From positions 1 through 21,875 of the forward strand of contig JAKISY010000077.1 in NCBI GenBank assembly GCA_021648365.1: 21,875 nt of DNA, read 5' to 3'. Of this stretch, positions 8,855-16,701 are shown piece by piece (the first letter of the stretch is position 1; each line of letters begins with the position of its first letter). The position numbers were made by a program, and so were the translations under genes. The stretch is from Verrucomicrobiales bacterium. Lineage in GTDB: Bacteria > Verrucomicrobiota > Verrucomicrobiia > Verrucomicrobiales > DEV007. The notes beneath the pieces were generated by a model, which had not been told where the DNA came from, did not search any database, and saw only the letters and a list, made by a program, of their open reading frames with translations.

Positions 8855-8902
8855 AAACTACATCTTGTGGTATTTTGATATTGACCCCACTACATGTTGT
8901 GG
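8855..8902 (+). promoter_or_regulatory. two tandem NrdR-box-like operators
   Basis: The 16-base sites 8855-8870 (AAACTACATCTTGTGG) and 8887-8902 (CCACTACATGTTGTGG) agree at 13 of 16 positions. The second is a palindrome except for one T/T pair. Each fits about 12 of 16 positions of the NrdR box as I recall it (ACACWATATATWGTGT). Their starts are 32 bases apart with 16 bases between, the spacing usual for paired NrdR boxes. The second site fills most of the spacer between the -35 and -10 elements of the promoter at 8881-8909, as expected for a repressor. The next gene is smc, not a ribonucleotide reductase gene. No nrdR lies in the window. Confidence 0.6.
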
Positions 8903-8909
8903 CTATTCT
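8881..8909 (+). promoter_or_regulatory. sigma-70-type promoter for smc
   Basis: TTGACC (8881-8886) and TATTCT (8904-8909) are separated by exactly 17 bases, giving 5/6 and 4/6 matches to the consensus hexamers. Transcription would start near 8916, leaving a leader of roughly 105 bases before the smc ATG at 9022. No ATG-initiated small frame is seen in that leader. Confidence 0.55.
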
Positions 8910-9021
8910 CGCCAGCGAGTCGCAAGCCTGATTTTATTATCAAGCTTGGAACTGCGGAAATTCTCCCTAAAAGCTGGGTAAATCCGTTGTGGGCTCGCGC
9001 TAACACTGACTTTATTTTATT

Positions 9022-12000
9022 ATGATCCTCAAATCTCTCGACATCCACGGTTTCAAATCCTTTGCGGACAAAACCAAACTAGAGTTCCACGAAGGCGTGA
9101 CGGGAATCGTCGGACCTAATGGCTGTGGCAAATCGAATATTGTCGATGCGATTCGCTGGGTGCTAGGTGAGACTTCAGCCAAAGCTCTGCGTGGCGGAGA
9201 GATGGCTGATGTTATTTTTAACGGCACCGAAAAACGCCAGCCGGTGAACATGGCGGAAGTGATGCTGACCCTTTCCGGTTGTGGCGACCAACTATCCACT
9301 GACTATGATGAAGTCTCCATCGGACGCCGAGTGTTCCGCGATGGCAAAAGCGAATACCTGCTCAACAAACGCCCCTGCCGTCTCAAAGACATCACCGAAC
9401 TGCTGATGGACACAGGCATCGGACGCACTTCCTACTCGATCATGGAACAGGGCAAAATCGATATGTTGCTCAGCTCCAAACCGGAAGATCGCCGCGCGGT
9501 GTTCGAAGAAGCTGCCGGCATCACCAAGTTCAAAGCACAGAAAAAAGAGGCGCTGCGCAAACTCGACTACACCGAGGCCAATCTGGTTCGACTCGCCGAC
9601 ATCATCGCTGAGGTCGAACGCCAGATGCGCTCCCTGCAGCGTCAAGCCGGCAAAGCTCGTCGCTTCAAAAGCCTGCACACCGACCTGAAAGTGCTCGACT
9701 TGCACTACAGCCATCGCACTTGGCGTGAGCATCAAGCCGAGCGCGCTGAATTGGAAAACTCGATCCGCTCGCTGCGTGAGACCCAATCAAAAATCGAGGC
9801 AGAAATCGAACAGGATCAGTCCGGACTCACCGAAGCTCGCAATGAATACCAGCGAATCGAATCCAAAATAGCTGAAACTCAACGCTCCATCGCCGAACAG
9901 GAAAACGCAGTGCATTCTGCTCAAAACCGAATCGAGTTCAATGCCGAACGCGCCAAAGAGTTGTCCTCTTTGATCGAGCAAAACACAGCAGACATCGAAA
10001 CGACGACCAACAAACTCAGCCAACAAGAGCTGGATCTGCAAGACACCAACAGCATGTTGGAAGCGATTGATGAAAAAATCGCCAAACAGCAGTCGCAGTT
10101 GAGTGAGTATGAAAAGAACTCTCAGCAGGCGCGCCAAGAACGCCACACCATTTCCAATACCCTCTCCAAGACTCGCGATACTCGCAACTCTCTGGAAAGC
10201 AAGTTGGCATCACTAACAGCTCGTATCGAAAACAACACTCGCCACCTCGCTGCCGACCAGCAACGTTTCATCCAGCTGGATGAAGAACTGCAACGCCTGC
10301 AAAAAGACGAACAAGGCAAAGCTACTGAAGTCGAAACTCTGACGGCTGGCGTAGCAGAGCACAAAAAGGAAATCGAATCACTCGAAGAACAACGCCAAAA
10401 CGCCGACCGTGACTATCAAAAATCGCGCACGGTGCTAGAAGAAGTGCGCCAACAACTATCCGAGTTGCATCGCACCCATTCGGAAAAAGTTTCTCGCTTG
10501 CAGGTGCTACGCCAATTGGTAGCAGAGGGCGAAGGACTCGCTAAAGGCACTAAAGCTGTGCTCAAAGGACTGAATCAACCCGAGCTTTTTCAATCATCGG
10601 TTCGCGGAGCTTTGGCTTCATTTTTCGAAGTCGAACCAGAGCACATCCCTGCTCTCGAAGCTGCTTTGGGACATCATTTACAAACCATCATCGTCGCTGA
10701 CACTCTAGTTGCAGAGAACATGATCGAAGCTCTCAAAAAGGGCAAACTCGGACAAGCTTCTCTGGTAGCGGAAACGCCCTCAAGTGGTAGCAATGATCGC
10801 CAAATCCTAGCCATCCCTGATGGAGCAACCGCTTGGGCGCTCGATAAAATCAAGTGCGATGAAAAAATCTCCGCGCTCGTCGATCGTCTGCTCTGCGATG
10901 TCTTGATCGTGCCTGATCTGTCGACCGCGCTGCGCTTGCGTGAAGAAATGGGCAGCAGCACCGCTTTTGCTACGCTCACCGGTGAGTTCATCTCTGCCGA
11001 AGGCATCATCAATGGTGGCGCCGGCACCGAAGAAGGCAGCTCCTTGCTGCGCCGCGAATCGGACATCCGCGAACTCAGCTCCGTCACCCAGCAACTACAA
11101 GACGAACTGACCGCTGCTGAGACGCGCACCTCGGTGCTCACGCAGAGTGTCGTCGATCTAGAAGCCGCCGCACAAGCCGCACGCGAGAAGTTGCAAACCA
11201 AGCAAGTGCAATTTTCTACCTTAGAAGGTCAGCTCAACCTGATGCAACGAGATTTGCAACAGGTGGAGAACAAAATGCAAACTCTGAAATGGGAGCAAAC
11301 CGAGGTAGCTAAACGTCAGGATCAAATCGACGAAGAACTGCAAACCGCAACCAAAGAAAAAGAAGAGGCCACCAATAAGCTCGCTGATTTCTCAACCGAA
11401 TTAGACGACCTCAACAACCGCCTGCAACTAGCTGAAAGCCGAGAGAGCGAAGCTGCGGAATCGCTCAACGAAGTTCGCACTGCGCTAGCGGTAGAAAAGC
11501 GAGCACGCGAAGCGGTCGAAAATCAACGCTCCCCCATGACCAGCCGCTTGAACGAACTGCGAGAGTTGCTCGATCGACGCAAACATGAAATCGACGGTTA
11601 CAAAAACCGTATCAATAGCGCAACAGGTAGCACCGATGAACTGGAAGCCACGATCAAAGAATCTTCGGAAAAAATCACCACCTTGAACGAAGCTCTAGAA
11701 AGCATCCGCGAGCAACGCTCTGGCAAAAGTGATGCTATCAACCAAACCGAGACTGACCTCACCGAGAAGCGTAAACAAGCTCATCAAATGAGTGAGCAAC
11801 GCACCACAGAGGAGATCACTTCCACTCAGATTGACCTACGGATCGAGAACATCGAAAACACCACTCGTGAACGTTATCAAATCGACTTGGATCGCTTTGA
11901 ACCTGACAGCCACGCGCTGCTGACCTCGATCGAAGATCAACGCAAAGCGATGAATCGCAGTGCCAAACGTAGCGCGGCGGGCCAAGATCAAGATAGTGAC

Positions 12001-12774
12001 GGTGAATCTTCAGAAGAGGAAGTGGTCAGCGAAAATGAGGAAGAGGAAGACAACATAGAGATCCCAGATGCAGCTGAACCCGATTGGGGATTCGTCGAGG
12101 AAGTAGTCACTTTCCTTCGCAGCAAAGTGGAATCGATCGGCCCGGTCAACTTGGATGCCATCGATGAATTTGACGAACTGCAAGAACGTCACAATTTCCT
12201 CCAAGAACAACACGATGACCTGATCAACGCCAAAGAAGAGTTGATGACCGTGATCACCAAAATTAATCGTGATACCAAAAAAATGTTTTCCGATACTTTC
12301 ACAAAGATCCGCGCCAATTTTTCTGAAATGTTCATCGAACTTTTTGGTAAAACTGCCAAAGCAGACCTGATCCTCGCCGATGAAGGCGATCCCCTAGAAA
12401 GCGGCATCGACATCATCGCCAAACCTCCGGGTAAAAAGCTGCAAACCATCTCGCTCTTATCTGGTGGCGAACGCTCGATGACGGCGGTGGCTCTGTTATT
12501 TGCCATTTATATGGTCAAACCTTCTCCCTTCTGCGTATTAGACGAGTTGGATGCCCCTCTGGATGAATCCAACATTCAACGTTTCCTCAAAGTATTGGAC
12601 CGTTTCATCGGCAGCAGCCAGTTCATCATCGTCACCCACAGCAAACGCACCATGAGCCGTGCCGATGTCATGTATGGAGTTTCCATGGAAGAATTTGGAG
12701 TTTCCAAAACTCTAGGCATGCAGTTCAAATCAGCTAAAAAAGAAGAGACAGCCAAAGAAGAGGCCCCCGTTTAA
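9022..12774 (+). CDS. smc: chromosome segregation ATPase SMC
   Basis: SMC forms the ring-shaped ATPase of bacterial condensin with ScpA and ScpB and organises replicated chromosomes. The 1250-residue protein has the full order: N-terminal head with Walker A GPNGCGKS (31-38), first coiled coil (about 165-500), hinge (about 505-665, with ALEAALGHHLQ and GGAGTEEGSSLLR), and second coiled coil (about 670-980). The C-terminal head has the ABC signature LSGGE (1146-1150) and Walker B FCVLDELDAPLD (1170-1181). Two things are unusual. An acidic, Glu/Asp/Ser-rich insert (about 987-1021, SSEEEVVSENEEEED) interrupts the arm just before the C-terminal head, and a short Lys/Glu tail follows the head. The ATG follows an AT-rich stretch without a Shine-Dalgarno. 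The promoter 115-140 bases upstream carries NrdR-like sites. ScpA and ScpB are not in the window. Confidence 0.98.
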   Translation: MILKSLDIHGFKSFADKTKLEFHEGVTGIVGPNGCGKSNIVDAIRWVLGETSAKALRGGEMADVIFNGTEKRQPVNMAEVMLTLSGCGDQLSTDYDEVSIGRRVFRDGKSEYLLNKRPCRLKDITELLMDTGIGRTSYSIMEQGKIDMLLSSKPEDRRAVFEEAAGITKFKAQKKEALRKLDYTEANLVRLADIIAEVERQMRSLQRQAGKARRFKSLHTDLKVLDLHYSHRTWREHQAERAELENSIRSLRETQSKIEAEIEQDQSGLTEARNEYQRIESKIAETQRSIAEQENAVHSAQNRIEFNAERAKELSSLIEQNTADIETTTNKLSQQELDLQDTNSMLEAIDEKIAKQQSQLSEYEKNSQQARQERHTISNTLSKTRDTRNSLESKLASLTARIENNTRHLAADQQRFIQLDEELQRLQKDEQGKATEVETLTAGVAEHKKEIESLEEQRQNADRDYQKSRTVLEEVRQQLSELHRTHSEKVSRLQVLRQLVAEGEGLAKGTKAVLKGLNQPELFQSSVRGALASFFEVEPEHIPALEAALGHHLQTIIVADTLVAENMIEALKKGKLGQASLVAETPSSGSNDRQILAIPDGATAWALDKIKCDEKISALVDRLLCDVLIVPDLSTALRLREEMGSSTAFATLTGEFISAEGIINGGAGTEEGSSLLRRESDIRELSSVTQQLQDELTAAETRTSVLTQSVVDLEAAAQAAREKLQTKQVQFSTLEGQLNLMQRDLQQVENKMQTLKWEQTEVAKRQDQIDEELQTATKEKEEATNKLADFSTELDDLNNRLQLAESRESEAAESLNEVRTALAVEKRAREAVENQRSPMTSRLNELRELLDRRKHEIDGYKNRINSATGSTDELEATIKESSEKITTLNEALESIREQRSGKSDAINQTETDLTEKRKQAHQMSEQRTTEEITSTQIDLRIENIENTTRERYQIDLDRFEPDSHALLTSIEDQRKAMNRSAKRSAAGQDQDSDGESSEEEVVSENEEEEDNIEIPDAAEPDWGFVEEVVTFLRSKVESIGPVNLDAIDEFDELQERHNFLQEQHDDLINAKEELMTVITKINRDTKKMFSDTFTKIRANFSEMFIELFGKTAKADLILADEGDPLESGIDIIAKPPGKKLQTISLLSGGERSMTAVALLFAIYMVKPSPFCVLDELDAPLDESNIQRFLKVLDRFIGSSQFIIVTHSKRTMSRADVMYGVSMEEFGVSKTLGMQFKSAKKEETAKEEAPV

Positions 12775-12808
12775 GTTTGCCAACAGCAAAAGTGGAGGGG
12801 CAAGTTGA

Positions 12809-12842
12809 CGGCTTCGCCGCCCTGCGGGTGTCGCTGCGCGAC
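12809..12842. repeat. cluster of three small triloop hairpins
   Basis: CGGC-TTC-GCCG (12809-12819), CCC-TGC-GGG (12820-12828) and GTCGC-TGC-GCGAC (12830-12842) follow one another directly in the gap between smc and the E1 alpha gene. All have 3-base loops. There is no T run, so this is not a standard terminator, though it may slow transcription leaving smc. It resembles a REP-like or other dispersed intergenic palindrome. Confidence 0.65.
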
Positions 12843-12915
12843 ATCTATCTTCGCTTCGCTCCGGTTCCACCTTGCTCTCTTCCGCTAAAAGCACGGGAGT
12901 TTTACAAAAATTCCG

Positions 12916-12945
12916 TTGCCTCAGCCGCTTGCCCACGCTTATGTT
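12916..12945 (+). promoter_or_regulatory. possible promoter of the dehydrogenase operon
   Basis: TTGCCT (12916-12921) and TATGTT (12940-12945) are 18 bases apart, each a 4/6 match to the sigma-70 hexamers. The start point would fall about 14 bases before the chosen E1 alpha ATG. The match is moderate and could be chance. Confidence 0.3.
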
Positions 12946-12965
12946 CGCAGCACCCAGCATCTAAT

Positions 12966-14003
12966 ATGGCAGAGGCCGACATTAAAGACACCAACCCAGA
13001 ATCTCGCGATTCCGCTAGCAAATACCAAACGGCATTTCGCTACATGTTGCTGGCGCGAATCTTCGAAGAACGCGCAGCCAGCCTTTACCGAGCGGGCAAG
13101 ATCATGGGAGGCGTTTTTATGGGCAAAGGACAAGAAGCCTTCAGCGTAGGACTAGGTCTTGCGCTAGACCATCACCGTGGTGATGTTTATGGCCCACTGA
13201 TCCGCGATCAAGCAGGGCGCCTAGCTTTTGGCGAACCTCTCATCGATGCCGCACGCACTTATCTAGGATCAGTAGAAGGACCGATGCGAGCTCGCGATGG
13301 CAATGTACATCGTGGCAACATCGCGATGGGGCTGATCCCGATGATCAGTCATCTGGGCAGCCATATCTCAGTGGTCAGCGGACGCTTGATCGGCAAACGT
13401 TTCACTGGTCAAACCGGCGCGATCGGCGGGGTTTGCATTGGCGATGGAGGCACCTCAACCGGCGCCTTTCACGAAGCTCTGAATCAAGCCGCCGTCGAAA
13501 AACTGCCTCTCATCATCGCCGTGGCAGACAACCAATTTGCCTACTCCACTCCCACCTCACGCCAATTCGCCTGCAAAGACCTAGTGGACAAAGCCATCGG
13601 TTATGGCATCGAAGGTCACTCGATTGATGCCACCGACCTCTCTCTCTGTCTGGATACGTTCGAACAAGCAGCCACTCGTGCAAGAGACGGGCAAGGTCCA
13701 CAGCTCATCATCGGTCACCTTTTGCGTCTCTGCGGTCATGGCGAACACGATGACGCCTGCTACATCTCAGCAGAAAAAAAACAGCAAGCCTTTGGTGGTG
13801 ATTGCCTTGACCTCGCTCGCCAACAACTCATCGAACAAGACTGGGCGAGCCTAACTGACATAGAGCAATGGACCGCTAAAATCCAAGAGGAAGTGGAACA
13901 AGCCACCTCCAGCGCACAACGGGAACCCGGCCCCGACCCCTTCCAAGAAAGCTGGCAAGCTCTCTCCACCCAACGCCTCGCAGAAGGACACACCCGAGCA
14001 TAA
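12966..14003 (+). CDS. 2-oxo acid (probably pyruvate) dehydrogenase E1 alpha subunit
   Basis: The E1 alpha subunit binds thiamine diphosphate and, with E1 beta, decarboxylates a 2-oxo acid and passes the acyl group to lipoyl-E2. I chose the ATG at 12966 (345 residues). A longer frame from TTG at 12777 would add 63 residues read from hairpin-rich intergenic DNA and unlike any E1 start. The thiamine diphosphate motif runs from GDG (159-161) to Asn189 in ADNQFAYSTP. RDGNVHRGN (110-118) and GHGEHDDACYI (257-267) are family elements near the active site and phosphate-binding loop. The QFAYSTP form is closer to branched-chain and acetoin E1 alpha than to the NRYGMGT form of mitochondrial-type pyruvate E1. 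The substrate is therefore not fixed by sequence; pyruvate is favoured because no other pyruvate dehydrogenase is visible and the operon is complete for E1-E2. E1 beta follows after 3 bases. Confidence 0.93.
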   Translation: MAEADIKDTNPESRDSASKYQTAFRYMLLARIFEERAASLYRAGKIMGGVFMGKGQEAFSVGLGLALDHHRGDVYGPLIRDQAGRLAFGEPLIDAARTYLGSVEGPMRARDGNVHRGNIAMGLIPMISHLGSHISVVSGRLIGKRFTGQTGAIGGVCIGDGGTSTGAFHEALNQAAVEKLPLIIAVADNQFAYSTPTSRQFACKDLVDKAIGYGIEGHSIDATDLSLCLDTFEQAATRARDGQGPQLIIGHLLRLCGHGEHDDACYISAEKKQQAFGGDCLDLARQQLIEQDWASLTDIEQWTAKIQEEVEQATSSAQREPGPDPFQESWQALSTQRLAEGHTRA

Positions 14004-14006
14004 GCT

Positions 14007-14972
14007 ATGAGCATCACCTATCTCGAAGCCATCCAAGCTGCCCAAGATCGTGCGCTCGCACAAAATGAATCGGTCTATATCTATGGACAGGACGTGGGCT
14101 CTTTCGGTGGCGCCTTCAAAGCCACCAAAAATCTGGCAGCAAAATATCCAGGTCGAGTCATCGATGCTCCCATCAGTGAAGACGCCATGGTCGGTAGTGC
14201 CATCGGAGCCACCGCAGAGGGCATGCGACCGGTCTTAGAAATGCAGTTTGCCGATTTCTCGACCGTCGCCATCAATCAGATTTGCAATCAAGCCGCCACA
14301 CAATTCTGGCGCACGGGAGTCCCCTGTCCCATCACCGTGCGCCTGCCCTCGGGTGGCACCGAAGGCGGCGGCCCCTTCCATTCGCAAAGCATGGAAGCGA
14401 TCTACGCCCAATACCCTGGGCTGATCGTTTTGACCCCTGCTACCGTTGAAGATGCCTACTCGATGCTGCTCGAGGCCATCGCAATCGATGACCCCGTGGT
14501 TTTTTGCGAACACAAGTACCTCTATTATCACCTCAAAGCAGATCAACTGCCGAGCAAAAATCTGCCCGTCGGCAAAGCACGTATCGCTCGCGCCGGCAAA
14601 CACGCCACCGTCGTCACCTACAGCGCCATGGTGCATGAAGCGCTGCGCGCAGCAGAGGCGCTAGAGGAAGAAGGCTGGCAGATTGAGATCGTTGACCTGC
14701 GCTCAGTCAAGCCCATCGACACCGATACCGTCTTAGCTTCAGTCGCTAGGACAGGACGGCTACTTTGTGTCAGTGAAGCCTTCCCTTGGGGCGGCGTGAA
14801 TGCGGAAGTCATTGCCCGCGTCACCGCCGAAGGCTTCCACCTGCTCGACGCACCTCCAAAACGGCTCAACGCCAAAGACACCCCCATCCCCTTTCATCCC
14901 GACTTGTGGAAAACCCACCGTCCAGCATCACAATCCATAGCAGCCTCTCTGCGCGAGCTATTGCGCTATTGA
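14007..14972 (+). CDS. 2-oxo acid (probably pyruvate) dehydrogenase E1 beta subunit
   Basis: This 321-residue protein is the second half of the heterotetrameric E1, carrying the pyrimidine-binding domain (about 1-175) and the transketolase C-terminal domain (about 185-310). IDAPISEDAMVGSAIG (52-67) holds Glu58, expected to contact the thiamine diphosphate aminopyrimidine. PSGGTEGGGPFHSQSMEA (114-131) includes His125 of the conserved active-site loop, and EAFPWGGVNAEVIARV is the usual C-terminal-domain element. The ATG lies 3 bases after the E1 alpha stop, which points to translational coupling, and has no Shine-Dalgarno of its own. The E2 gene starts 22 bases downstream. Length and motifs are complete; only the substrate preference (pyruvate or branched-chain oxo acid) is open. 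Confidence 0.95.
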   Translation: MSITYLEAIQAAQDRALAQNESVYIYGQDVGSFGGAFKATKNLAAKYPGRVIDAPISEDAMVGSAIGATAEGMRPVLEMQFADFSTVAINQICNQAATQFWRTGVPCPITVRLPSGGTEGGGPFHSQSMEAIYAQYPGLIVLTPATVEDAYSMLLEAIAIDDPVVFCEHKYLYYHLKADQLPSKNLPVGKARIARAGKHATVVTYSAMVHEALRAAEALEEEGWQIEIVDLRSVKPIDTDTVLASVARTGRLLCVSEAFPWGGVNAEVIARVTAEGFHLLDAPPKRLNAKDTPIPFHPDLWKTHRPASQSIAASLRELLRY

Positions 14973-14994
14973 AACACCTCATCTACTTATTCAC

Positions 14995-16254
14995 ATGGCT
15001 CTCATTCCTATCCAAATGCCTCAACTTGGCGAATCCATCGCCGAAGCGGTGATTGTAGAAATCGACATCGAAGTCGGACAGCAAGTGTCTGCCGATCAAG
15101 AAATCTTCCAAGTCGAAACCAATAAAGCCATCATGGGAGTTACCCCACCCACCGAAGGGCAGATCCATAAAATAGAAGTGCTCGCAGATCAGAGTTACCC
15201 CGTAGGAGCCACTCTAGGCTGGTTAGAGATTTCCGAAGAAAACGCCGAAAAGCTCGGTGTGTCTGATACCCCGCAAGACAGCACAGGCTCGCAGCCTGAC
15301 GAAACTAAGCCAACAGACGCAGCGCAGATCCCGCTACCCGTCACCCCCGCTCCAAGCACTGCCGCGACCGCGACTGATGCAGAACAGCCGCTCACCGTGC
15401 AACCCACCGTCGAGGGATTGCCTGTGCCCGCCACCACCACTGGAGCCACCTACCTTTCACCGCGCATGAAAGCTCGTATGGATGAACTGGGCCTGCATGC
15501 TGCCGACTTATCGGGCATCGCCGGCAGTGGCGCTGCAGGTCGCGTCACCATCGAAGACTTCGAACGCTTCATCGCCGAAATCGATAAAAAACATCGCACC
15601 GCAGCCTCCCCCATGCGCATCGCCGTAGCCGACTCGATGCGACGCTCTTGGACTCGACCACTAGCCACGGTAGGTTCACCCGTGCGCCTCGACACCTTAC
15701 TCGATCACCGTAAAACCTCGCTCCCCAAGCCTGGCCCCACTCTTTACATCATCCGCGCGCTAGCCATTGCCCTAGCAGAAAACACCGCCGTAGCAGGACG
15801 CCTAGTCGGCAAAGAAATCGTTCACCCCGACGCCATCGATATAGGCTTCGCTGTGGAAGTCGATGACGGCGTGATGGTTCCCGTGATGCGCGATGTGGAT
15901 AAAAAACCGCTCAGCGAACTGGTCGAAGAATACAGCGCCTTGGTCGAACAAGCGCGTCAGCGAAGGGTGCCTTCAGATAACCAGAAAAAAGGTCCAGGTA
16001 TCGCTACCGTCACCAACTTCGGGGTTTTTGGTATCGTCTGGGCAACCCCCATCCCACTGCCTGAACAAAATCTTGTGCTCGGCCTCGGCCGAGGAATCAA
16101 ATGGCCCGTGTGGAACGAAGAACAAGAAAAATTTCTCCCCGCTACAGAAGCCGTCATGACTCTGAGTTTCGATCACCGCATCCTCGATGGGGGAGCCGCT
16201 GGTCGCTTACTCTCTAGGATCAGCGACCTACTGCAAGAGCCCGCCGCACTCTAA
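14995..16254 (+). CDS. dihydrolipoamide acyltransferase E2 of the same complex
   Basis: E2 forms the core of the complex and moves the acyl group from E1 to coenzyme A. Domains in order: one lipoyl domain (1-80) with the lipoylated Lys44 in VETNKAIMG; a Pro/Ala/Thr-rich linker (about 90-150); a peripheral-subunit-binding domain (about 152-193, YLSPRMKARMDELG then GAAGRVTIEDFERF); a second short linker; and the catalytic domain (about 205-419), with the acyltransferase motif DHRILDG at 393-399 (His394 catalytic). The 419-residue length is normal for a single-lipoyl E2. The E1 genes precede it by 22 bases. No dihydrolipoamide dehydrogenase (E3) gene follows, so E3 must come from elsewhere. A GC-rich dyad (16242-16247 with 16255-16260) spans the stop codon but has no T run. 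Confidence 0.95.
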   Translation: MALIPIQMPQLGESIAEAVIVEIDIEVGQQVSADQEIFQVETNKAIMGVTPPTEGQIHKIEVLADQSYPVGATLGWLEISEENAEKLGVSDTPQDSTGSQPDETKPTDAAQIPLPVTPAPSTAATATDAEQPLTVQPTVEGLPVPATTTGATYLSPRMKARMDELGLHAADLSGIAGSGAAGRVTIEDFERFIAEIDKKHRTAASPMRIAVADSMRRSWTRPLATVGSPVRLDTLLDHRKTSLPKPGPTLYIIRALAIALAENTAVAGRLVGKEIVHPDAIDIGFAVEVDDGVMVPVMRDVDKKPLSELVEEYSALVEQARQRRVPSDNQKKGPGIATVTNFGVFGIVWATPIPLPEQNLVLGLGRGIKWPVWNEEQEKFLPATEAVMTLSFDHRILDGGAAGRLLSRISDLLQEPAAL

Positions 16255-16282
16255 GCGGCGCGGCAAAGCAGCAGTTGGAAAA

Positions 16283-16567
16283 TCAGTCCAGCAAATGGTC
16301 GATGCGACCAGCCAATTCGAAATCCAGAGACGTCACCCCTCCCTGATCCTCTGAAGTCAGTCGTAGCGTCACTAGGCTACCCTGCACATTGATCTCAGGG
16401 TAATGCTGCGCCTCCTCCGCGATCTCCGCCACACCATTGACAAAATCAATCGCATCCATGAAATCGTCGTATTCGACCACCCGAATGATACTCTCCGATT
16501 CGACTTCCCATTCAGGAACTCGCTTCATCCATACATCCATTTCATTTTCACCTATCACCTCAGACAT
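16283..16567 (-). CDS. pterin-4a-carbinolamine dehydratase (PCD/DCoH) family protein, active site altered
   Basis: Classical PCD dehydrates 4a-hydroxytetrahydrobiopterin during cofactor recycling. The 94-residue length and the pattern W20-x-V, F36, FVNGVAEIAEEAQHYPEIN (42-60), VTLRLTS (66-72), GGVTSLDFELAGRID (76-90) match the family fold. The motif E-x3-H-H-P reads E51-x3-H55-Y56-P57, so the second histidine is tyrosine. The usual aromatic a few residues later is absent, and the later T-H-D is T71-S72-E73. Of the three active-site histidines only His55 remains, so dehydratase activity is doubtful and a binding or structural role is possible. This gene alone in the window has a strong ribosome site, AAAGGAG. 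It is convergent with E2 (28-base gap) and divergent from cysK; no aromatic amino acid hydroxylase is nearby. Confidence 0.85.
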   Translation of the reverse strand: MSEVIGENEMDVWMKRVPEWEVESESIIRVVEYDDFMDAIDFVNGVAEIAEEAQHYPEINVQGSLVTLRLTSEDQGGVTSLDFELAGRIDHLLD

Positions 16568-16572
16568 TTTTA

Positions 16573-16579
16573 CTCCTTT
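16573..16579 (-). promoter_or_regulatory. strong Shine-Dalgarno of the PCD-family gene
   Basis: AAAGGAG on the - strand stands 5 bases before the ATG at 16565-16567. It fixes the start and shows that canonical anti-SD pairing is available in this organism, although the other starts in the window lack it. Confidence 0.8.
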
Positions 16580-16598
16580 ATTAATTCCAAACTCTTTC

Positions 16599-16623
16599 GC
16601 TTAAAAACAGTATTCCTTTAAGC
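16599..16623. promoter_or_regulatory. inverted repeat upstream of the PCD-family gene
   Basis: GCTTAAA (16599-16605) and TTTAAGC (16617-16623) are perfect inverted 7-mers separated by 11 bases, 32 bases upstream of the PCD-family ATG. The size fits a dimeric regulator site; no known family is recognised. Confidence 0.45.
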
Positions 16624-16701
16624 ACACGTCCCCGCAATCGCAAGCGCCATCTTTATTTAGATGCGCAATTTAGTGAAAATACGCCTTGCGCTCCCATCAA
16701 T

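Noticed and set aside
8727..9021. A small gene between the membrane protein and smc
   Set aside because: The only frame runs through the hairpin cluster and the promoter and operator region; no ribosome site or protein-like pattern.
12777..12965. 63-codon N-terminal extension of E1 alpha from TTG at 12777
   Set aside because: It reads through hairpin-rich intergenic DNA, begins 2 bases after the smc stop, and its translation does not resemble any E1 start; the ATG at 12966 gives the normal length.
16242..16260. Terminator after the E2 gene
   Set aside because: The 6-bp GC dyad spans the stop codon and no T run follows; not called as a terminator.
16644..16666. Riboswitch-like hairpin upstream of cysK
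   Set aside because: An imperfect stem with a bulge and an AT loop; no match to SAM or other sulfur-related riboswitch layouts, so not called.
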